DNA of 45,099 nt from Candidatus Thorarchaeota archaeon SMTZ1-45 (GTDB taxonomy: Archaea > Asgardarchaeota > Thorarchaeia > Thorarchaeales > Thorarchaeaceae): NCBI GenBank assembly GCA_001563335.1, contig LRSL01000063.1, positions 1 to 45,099 of the forward strand. The letters are read 5' to 3'. Within the stretch, counting starts at the first letter, position 1, and the number at the start of each line of letters is the position of its first letter. Positions 39,565 through 45,099 of the stretch are shown one piece after another. The notes beneath the pieces are model-generated. The model did not search any database. It was not told the DNA's origin and was given only the letters and a program-made list of their open reading frames with translations. The translations under genes and the position numbers were made by a program.

Positions 39565-41349
39565 TTACAGAGTTTCTTCAAACTGCTTGATGAACTCTTT
39601 AAACTGGTCAATACCCTTCTGCCAGAACTCTTCTTTCGTGATATTAAATCCAATCTCTGCCGCTAAATCTCGAGGACTTTTGCTCGAGCCAGCAGCAAGC
39701 AATGCCTTCAATTTGGGCACGAACTCTCTTCCCTGCTCTTTGTATAGTCTATACATGGCATAGACAAACAACTGAGCATAGACATATGGGTAGTTGTAGT
39801 ATCTGAGGCTGGGCATGTAAAAGTGAAGTTTGAATGTCCACCACCAACGCATCTCATCTATCCATTCTACTGAATCTCCGTACATCATATCTCGTGCTTC
39901 AACCCAGAGTTTTGATATAAGGTCGCCATCAAGATATTTCCCTTTCTCGATAGCTTCATAGAGCGCACTCTCAAACCAAATTCTAGTTGCCACTTGAAAT
40001 GCTGTATCTCCAAACTCATCACAAACAGTAGCTAGTATAGACCTTCTCTCTTCCTTGGTTTTGACTTGATTGAGTAGTTTTTCAGTAATCAATAGTTCTC
40101 CAAAGATTGAACCCGTTTCAGCAACACAATAGCTGATGTCGTAATTTGAGGGCTTCTGAGCACGAGTGCCAAGATAGGCATGCATTGCATGACCTAACTC
40201 ATGAGCTTGTGTAAATACATCTGACATAATGCCATTGAAACTCTGAAGAATGTAAGCACTCTTCCCAGAATGCCAAGTTACGCAGTATGCTCCGGATCTC
40301 TTTCCATTTCGGACTTCTGCATCTATATGCCGCCTTTGAAACATCTCTTGCATCCAAGCTCCTACTTCTTCGTCAAACTCACTATATGCTTTAACAACCA
40401 AATTTTGAGACTCCTCCCAAGTATACTTCTTGTCAGGTGTATCGTTCAAAGGAGCCATGATGTCCCAATTACCAAGTTTCTTGAAACCCAACAATCTAGC
40501 CTTAAGACGAAGATAGTCCTGATAGACACCTCGATTCTTTTTAATTGTATTAAATAATGCATTGATGGTTTCTTCATCGACATCATTAACGAGAAAACTC
40601 TGAGTCATGGGTGACTCCCATTTCCTCATCTTGACCATTTGTAAATGGTCCGAACAGATTGCCCTCAAGGCTGCAGCCCAGAGAATATTATCATTTCCAA
40701 GATCATGATAGACGACCTCATGAACACGTCTTCGTAATTCACGATCTGGGTGTTGGTAATATTGAATAATCTCGCCATAGGGTAATGTCTTGATTTCACC
40801 ATCAATCTCCAACTCATATGCACGAGTAGCTAACCAATCGCCTTGCAGTTGAGACCATGCACGAATACCATTCTTGTCCTTCGCAATGATTACCTTCTCC
40901 TCAGCTTCACTTAGCATGTACGGCACTGCTCTTCGTATCTTTTCCAAGAAATGCTTGTACTCCAAGAGAACTGGATCGTCAACAATACTGGGATTCTTGG
41001 TGAGTAGCTCGCCAAGTTCCAGAGGAATAAAAGCAGCCGCCTGTTGGACTAACATTGATGCAGCTCTAGCTTTGTCGGCCAATCTCTTTGCTACATCATT
41101 GTTCATCTCTGCGTCATACATGCGGAAGGCATAGATGAAAACGCCTTCATACTGTAACGTTTCTCTGTCACTTTCCTCAAGCATATCGAGAAGCTGTTTT
41201 GCATTGTATGTCCCAATCTTTCCACGATGTCTTTCACTGAACTCTTCAGCAGCCTTTACTGAAGCAGCTAATTGCTCTTCAATGTAACCAAGATCATCAA
41301 ATTCAACCAGTTGAGAGAGATCCCATTTCATCTTCATAGACTCAGTCAT
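39565..41349 (-). CDS. pepF: Oligoendopeptidase F-like M3 metallopeptidase
   Basis: 594 residues, the usual length of the family. The zinc site AHELGHAMHAYLG (HExxH at about 381-385) is followed by the third-ligand helix around SYCVAETGSIFGELL (Glu in ETGSIF). Also typical are YCVTWHSGKSAYILQSFNG before the site and the C-terminal FYMPSLRYYNYPYVYAQLF. PepF cleaves short peptides of 7-17 residues inside the cell. It is divergent from a branched-chain-amino-acid-type importer, with 262 nt between them, consistent with peptide/amino-acid use. A TATA-like CTTAAA lies about 36 nt before the ATG. Confidence 0.88.
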   Translation of the reverse strand: MTESMKMKWDLSQLVEFDDLGYIEEQLAASVKAAEEFSERHRGKIGTYNAKQLLDMLEESDRETLQYEGVFIYAFRMYDAEMNNDVAKRLADKARAASMLVQQAAAFIPLELGELLTKNPSIVDDPVLLEYKHFLEKIRRAVPYMLSEAEEKVIIAKDKNGIRAWSQLQGDWLATRAYELEIDGEIKTLPYGEIIQYYQHPDRELRRRVHEVVYHDLGNDNILWAAALRAICSDHLQMVKMRKWESPMTQSFLVNDVDEETINALFNTIKKNRGVYQDYLRLKARLLGFKKLGNWDIMAPLNDTPDKKYTWEESQNLVVKAYSEFDEEVGAWMQEMFQRRHIDAEVRNGKRSGAYCVTWHSGKSAYILQSFNGIMSDVFTQAHELGHAMHAYLGTRAQKPSNYDISYCVAETGSIFGELLITEKLLNQVKTKEERRSILATVCDEFGDTAFQVATRIWFESALYEAIEKGKYLDGDLISKLWVEARDMMYGDSVEWIDEMRWWWTFKLHFYMPSLRYYNYPYVYAQLFVYAMYRLYKEQGREFVPKLKALLAAGSSKSPRDLAAEIGFNITKEEFWQKGIDQFKEFIKQFEETL

Positions 41350-41397
41350 AGCAATCGTCCAAGCGGCTCAACAAATTAATCGTTTAAGAGTACTATG

Positions 41398-41409
41398 TCA
41401 TGTACATGA
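41398..41409. promoter_or_regulatory. Perfect 12-bp palindrome in the pepF-LIV intergenic region
   Basis: TCATGTACATGA, 49 nt upstream of the pepF ATG and just upstream of its TATA-like element (about 41383-41388). A plausible operator for the pepF promoter; no second copy seen near the importer gene. Confidence 0.35.
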
Positions 41410-41540
41410 ACTGAAGAATCAATTAGAACAGAAGGTATTCAAGTTCATGCTCATCCATCTGCGACAACGGTTTCAAAGAATAATTACTTTTTGAACGAAA
41501 TCTATCATCATTCGCTCGGAAATGGAATCAAATTAACCAA

Positions 41541-41551
41541 TACTTAAATAG
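41541..41551 (+). promoter_or_regulatory. TATA box of the LIV-type importer
   Basis: ACTTAAATAG at about 41542-41551, preceded by AACCAAT, is about 60-70 nt before the ATG at 41612. The leader contains GAAGGAGAG as ribosome site. Assigned by eye. Confidence 0.4.
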
Positions 41552-41611
41552 CACATTTTCTGATAGTGATGATTACATCTCAACTGGATAGGAGATGAAG
41601 GAGAGAATTTT

Positions 41612-43009
41612 ATGGAAACAAAACAAATTGTCGCTGTAGTTCTCATCGTCATAATAATAGCAGGTGTTGCTGTTGGAGTATTCCTATTACTACCTGCTCC
41701 TTATGGTGCGATAGTTATAGGACAATTAGTAACACCAGGCGCTCCAGCTGGTACTCCACGTGAGCAGATTATCAACGTGGGACTATTAGGTGATTTGGGT
41801 GATATCACTGGCCAAGGTAATTGGAAAGGCGCCTATATGGCTTGCGATGAGCTAAATACTGCAGGTGGCATTGAGATAGACGGCGTGACATATTATTTCG
41901 GACTTGTAGCAGAAGACACGTTTGAAGCTGAGGCTCAGCTCGATACAACTAAAGGGACTGCTGCCGCAACGAAGATCATTACACAAGATGGAGCACAATT
42001 CATTATGGGTGGATTCAGGTCTGAAGCGTTGTTGGCATACCTGGAAACTGTAATGGATGAGGATATGCTCTTCCTTGACACGGGAGCTGCTACTGACGTG
42101 TTCTGCGAGAAAGTATCTGGTGGAACTTGGCCCAGCGGCACTGAATCAGATTATGATAGGTACAAGTACTTCTTCCGACTTATGCCAATTAATACTACAT
42201 CCCTGATAACATCGTTGTTCACGTATATAGTATATCTGAAGGGCTTCTTAAATGCAACACAAGGACTTAACGTAACCAGAGTTGCACTTATGCGCGAAGA
42301 CCTCGCTTGGACTGCGACGATGCCTGCTGTCATGAATCTTAAACTGCCATTATTAGGTATGGAGCTGGTTGCAGATGTTGCGTTCCCAATAGACGCTGAA
42401 TCGGCTGACTTTGCTACGTATTGGCAGCAGATTCAGACTGCTGGTGCACAAGTAACAGTGCCAATCCTCTCGGGCTCGGGTGGAATCCTGATGACCACAC
42501 AATATGCCCAAGTTCAGCCAAAATGTGTTTTAGTAGGTATCAATGTAATGGGACAACTTGATAATTACTGGAATAATACTGGTGGTGCTTGTCAGTATGA
42601 AACCCTACTCCAATCAGTCCATCGTACAGCCAAAACTACAAGGACGATTCCATTCTGGGATAACTTCATTGATCACTATGGTGCAGAACCGCTCTACACA
42701 GCCGTGGGAGCATACGATGGCTTGTACATCCTAGCAGAAGCTATTGAGAACGCCCAATCATTGGTTTCAGCAGACATAGTACCCCATTTAGAGGCGATAA
42801 ACACAAATAACCCATTCATAGGGGCGGGTGGCACTATTGCCTTCACTTCAACCCATGATCTGTTTGCGAGCCCAAGCTTCAGCTACACTCTGTTATGTCA
42901 GTGGCAATCAGGTGGAACAAAAGTAGTTGTTCCAACAGGAGGGTATGTTTACCCAGACACTGTTTCAACAGGCACACTATCGCTACCACCATGGGGAATC
43001 AACGCATAG
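41612..43009 (+). CDS. LIV-type (branched-chain amino acid) ABC substrate-binding protein
   Basis: 465 residues. The N-terminal helix IVAVVLIVIIIAGVAVGVFL lacks a lipobox and probably anchors the protein. The mature part is a Peripla_BP_6 fold: VGLLGDLGDITGQGNWKGAY, MACDELNTAGGIEIDG, GFRSEALLAYL, the DFATYWQQIQTAGAQVTVPIL segment and TAVGAYDGLYILAEAIE. Family members bind leucine/isoleucine/valine, other amino acids, amides or urea; the ligand is not predictable. AAGGAGAG precedes the ATG. A strong terminator follows before the permeases. Confidence 0.85.
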   Translation: METKQIVAVVLIVIIIAGVAVGVFLLLPAPYGAIVIGQLVTPGAPAGTPREQIINVGLLGDLGDITGQGNWKGAYMACDELNTAGGIEIDGVTYYFGLVAEDTFEAEAQLDTTKGTAAATKIITQDGAQFIMGGFRSEALLAYLETVMDEDMLFLDTGAATDVFCEKVSGGTWPSGTESDYDRYKYFFRLMPINTTSLITSLFTYIVYLKGFLNATQGLNVTRVALMREDLAWTATMPAVMNLKLPLLGMELVADVAFPIDAESADFATYWQQIQTAGAQVTVPILSGSGGILMTTQYAQVQPKCVLVGINVMGQLDNYWNNTGGACQYETLLQSVHRTAKTTRTIPFWDNFIDHYGAEPLYTAVGAYDGLYILAEAIENAQSLVSADIVPHLEAINTNNPFIGAGGTIAFTSTHDLFASPSFSYTLLCQWQSGGTKVVVPTGGYVYPDTVSTGTLSLPPWGINA

Positions 43010-43051
43010 TTGACAATATGGAATTTAGTTGACCCCCCCCCAAAAAAAACT

Positions 43052-43080
43052 CCCCCCTTTTTATAGGGGGGATGTTTCTT
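43052..43080 (+). terminator. Terminator between LIV-type binding protein and permeases
   Basis: CCCCCC and GGGGGG (43052-43057, 43066-43071) form a stem around TTTTTATA, followed by ATGTTTCTTCTTTT. Just before it is a C9-A8 homopolymer run (43033-43049). As in the BMP cluster, it separates the binding protein from the rest. Confidence 0.7.
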
Positions 43081-43122
43081 CTTTTGAAGGAACTACAAAT
43101 CATATGATACGATAAGAGGTCG

Positions 43123-43983
43123 ATGAAAGTGATTGTGGAAATACTGATTTTTGGTACGGTACAGGGAGCCCTCTTGGCACTCCTTTCGTTAGGTTTTTCT
43201 CTGGTTTATGGAGTAGGCGGACTGCTGAACTTGGCTCATGGAGCATTCTTCCTCATTACAGCTTACGTGATTCATTGGATGATTATCTTCTTCGGATTCG
43301 GATTCTGGATAGCCGCGATTATTAGCCTAGCGGTGGTCGTAGGAGTCTCTGCAGTTACATATCTCGGCCTTATGAAGCCACTGCAGGATTCGCATATTGG
43401 TATCGTTTTGGTTACATTTGCATTGGCATTCTTTTTCGAGCAATTAGTGAGATTCTATAGTTCACAAACGTACTATATTGTCCCACCAGTACCTGGGACC
43501 ATAAACTTCTTTGGAGTTAATTTTCCAGCTCAGCTTCTTGCATTGATGATTGGATCGGCGATACTAGTCACATTAGTGACGCTCTTCATAAGTAAATCAA
43601 AGATTGGCAAGACTATCAGAGCTGTGTCTCAAGATATGGAAGCAGCCAAACTTGTGGGAATTAATACTGACATGGTTCTAATGACAAGCGTAATGATATC
43701 AGCACTGCTTGTGGGATTTGCCGCGGTCTTATACGCTCCAGGGAATTTCATTGCACCGCGAATAGGATGGGGATATCTATTGCTTGCATTTGCAGTGACA
43801 ATCTTTGGTGGAATGGGGAGTATCCCTGGCAGCATACTTGGAGCATTCATAATGGGATATGCGTCATCATTCACTGATTATGTCATAAGCCCCTCGTTGT
43901 CACCAATCATCCCCCTTGTTGTGATTCTAGTTATGCTATTGCTAAGACCACAAGGACTACTTGGGAAGAAGGAGCTGCTTTAG
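43123..43983 (+). CDS. livH: LivH-type ABC permease
   Basis: 286 residues, about eight helices. Family features: GTVQGALLALLSLGFSLVYG, VGGLLNLAHGAFFL (the N-L-A-H-G loop), TIRAVSQDMEAAKLVGIN (cytoplasmic EAA-like loop) and GGMGSIPGSILGAFIMG. Forms the importer channel with LivM. AGAGGT lies 3-4 nt before the ATG. The next gene starts 3 nt after its stop. Confidence 0.87.
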   Translation: MKVIVEILIFGTVQGALLALLSLGFSLVYGVGGLLNLAHGAFFLITAYVIHWMIIFFGFGFWIAAIISLAVVVGVSAVTYLGLMKPLQDSHIGIVLVTFALAFFFEQLVRFYSSQTYYIVPPVPGTINFFGVNFPAQLLALMIGSAILVTLVTLFISKSKIGKTIRAVSQDMEAAKLVGINTDMVLMTSVMISALLVGFAAVLYAPGNFIAPRIGWGYLLLAFAVTIFGGMGSIPGSILGAFIMGYASSFTDYVISPSLSPIIPLVVILVMLLLRPQGLLGKKELL

Positions 43984-43986
43984 CCA

Positions 43987-44967
43987 ATGGCGAGTCTAAG
44001 TATCGACCTTATATCAATGGTCAACAGATTTCGGGTTTGGGCGCTTACATTTCGTGGGAGCATAACCCTATTTTGCCTACTAGGATTGCTGCTAGTACCA
44101 CTTACCGGGAATGAGTATCTAACAACGATCATCATTACCTCCATGATACTGGCGATCTTTGCAGCTAGCTGGGATCTCCTAGCTGGTTTTGCTGGACAGG
44201 TAAGCTTTGGCCATTCTGCATTTTTCGGCATAGCAGGTTATGTTACAGCGGCATTTGTTAGATTCTTAGGTCATCATTGGGTAATCGCACTGCTAGCTGG
44301 GGCAGGAATGGCAGTAGTATTCAGTCTGCTGATTGGGATTCCCTGTCTCAGGTTGAAGGGCCCCTATTTGGCTTTGGGAACACTAGCATTCAGTCTAGTT
44401 CTTTACCGGTTATTCTTGACAGGAACATGGCTAGGGGGTACCGAGGGCATATCAGGATTGCCTAGAGCAGAAAACCCGTATTTGGTATTCTATGCCATCG
44501 CTGGGTTTATGGTGGTATCTCTGGTAGCAATGCGTGCCATAGCAGATTCTAGACTTGGGACAGTTATGAAGGCCATTAGAGATGATGAACTCTGCGCTGA
44601 CGCCTCTGGAATCAACACAACTGTTTACAAACTGCTTGCATTTATGATAAGTGGATTCTTTGCAGGAATAGCAGGCGCAATATTTGTTTTAGACACAACT
44701 GCGGTGAATCCCGCGATCTACCAGCCTCTTTATTCATTCTATGCCATTATAATGGCTTCAATTGGCGGGATTGCAACAATATATGGATCAATCATTGGTG
44801 CATTTCTCTTCATAATCCTTAGTGAGGTTCTTAGACCTCTAGCTGCTGCTGCGCTACTAATTTTCGCTGCATTGCTAATTCTGATTATTCGATTTGCCGA
44901 GGAGGGAGTCATGAATCCGGTATTGGAGAAAGTGCAGGAGCTGTATGATAAAATCAGGGGGAGGTAG
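43987..44967 (+). CDS. livM: LivM-type ABC permease
   Basis: 326 residues, nine or so helices. Typical LivM parts: [49 protein letters not shown], the EAA-like [20 protein letters not shown] and [19 protein letters not shown]. Partner of LivH. The start ATG follows the LivH stop by 3 nt; GGAG within the end of livH can serve as RBS. Confidence 0.87.
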   Translation: MASLSIDLISMVNRFRVWALTFRGSITLFCLLGLLLVPLTGNEYLTTIIITSMILAIFAASWDLLAGFAGQVSFGHSAFFGIAGYVTAAFVRFLGHHWVIALLAGAGMAVVFSLLIGIPCLRLKGPYLALGTLAFSLVLYRLFLTGTWLGGTEGISGLPRAENPYLVFYAIAGFMVVSLVAMRAIADSRLGTVMKAIRDDELCADASGINTTVYKLLAFMISGFFAGIAGAIFVLDTTAVNPAIYQPLYSFYAIIMASIGGIATIYGSIIGAFLFIILSEVLRPLAAAALLIFAALLILIIRFAEEGVMNPVLEKVQELYDKIRGR

Positions 44968-44968
44968 G

Positions 44969-45099
44969 ATGGGAGTAATATTAGAAGTAAAGAACCTGAC
45001 TAAGAAATTTGGCGGATTGACTGCAGTTAATGATGTCAACTTCGAAGTACGGAGAGGCGAGTTGCTTGGGTTAATTGGTCCAAACGGCGCGGGAAAGAC
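44969..45099 (+). CDS. livG: LivG-type ABC ATPase, 5' part only
   Basis: The first 43 codons are inside the window: [39 protein letters not shown], that is the A-loop region and most of Walker A. The gene runs off the 3' end. GGAGGT lies 3 nt before the ATG, 1 nt after the LivM stop. A second ATPase (LivF) would be expected beyond the window. Confidence 0.85.
   Translation, partial: MGVILEVKNLTKKFGGLTAVNDVNFEVRRGELLGLIGPNGAGK

Noticed and set aside
43033..43049. C9-A8 homopolymer run
   Set aside because: Probably part of the terminator region or a sequencing artefact; no separate function supported.
1..45099. tRNA, rRNA, CRISPR, integrase or att sites
   Set aside because: Read through by eye for tRNA-like T-loops, regular repeat-spacer arrays and integrases; none found. 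A tRNA scan could still find one I missed.

Overview
The window looks like a chromosomal segment of an archaeon, most likely an Asgard archaeon (inference; Thorarchaeota-like gene content would fit). Reasons: a geranylgeranyl-reductase-type flavoprotein; an archaeal lipoate module (radical SAM lipoyl-synthase-like protein with a split LplA/LplB ligase); HTH-10 (bacterio-opsin activator), TrmB and Lrp regulators; TATA boxes about 25-30 nt before several starts; a Ras/Rab-type small GTPase and a roadblock/LC7-like protein; and secreted proteins held by a single N- or C-terminal membrane helix. No rRNA, tRNA, CRISPR array, insertion sequence or phage module was found.

Layout. 1-6.1 kb: 3' end of a TIM-barrel isomerase, a zinc-ribbon protein, a 490-nt gene graveyard, an ATP-grasp ligase, a cupin, a methyltransferase-like protein and a long coiled-coil protein ending in a winged helix. 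6.1-9.7 kb: a small winged-helix protein, an HExxH membrane protease, a coiled-coil protein, and an HTH-10 regulator divergent from an EamA exporter across a perfect palindrome. 9.8-15.5 kb: a compact minus-strand run of TrmB regulator, GGR-like flavoprotein, M23-fold protein, lipoyl-synthase-like radical SAM enzyme, LplA and LplB. 15.5-18.8 kb: agmatinase, then a surface protein and a membrane partner whose start appears to be ATT. 19-24.4 kb: small regulators and membrane proteins, a roadblock-like protein, a double-HTH Lrp regulator, an ATC-hydrolase-family protein and a DUF4386-like protein. 24.5-27.4 kb: a flavodoxin and a degraded region with enzyme remnants and a 106-bp direct repeat flanking a membrane-anchored serine hydrolase. 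27.5-32.6 kb: alpha/beta hydrolase, NTF2-like protein, UMF1/Atg22 transporter, luciferase-like monooxygenase, C_GCAxxG_C_C protein, PNPOx-like flavoprotein and a membrane winged-helix protein. 32.9-38.7 kb: a BMP-type (nucleoside-like) ABC importer plus a NUDIX hydrolase. 38.8-41.3 kb: the small GTPase and an oligoendopeptidase F. 41.6-45.1 kb: a branched-chain-amino-acid-type ABC importer cut by the window end.

Working together. The two importers share a design: a membrane-tethered binding protein, then a strong hairpin terminator, then the ATPase/permease genes, which should give an excess of binding protein. PepF, divergent from the LIV-type importer, would turn imported peptides into amino acids. 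The lipoate run could make and attach lipoyl groups to 2-oxoacid dehydrogenase or glycine-cleavage proteins.

Most notable points: two genes with strong Shine-Dalgarno sequences but no ATG/GTG/TTG at the right place (ATC at 34175, ATT at 18801); an intact M23 metal site encoded at the head of the lipoate run; a TRAP-beta-like C-terminal domain in the surface protein; and the duplicated repeat with a conserved palindrome around the serine hydrolase.
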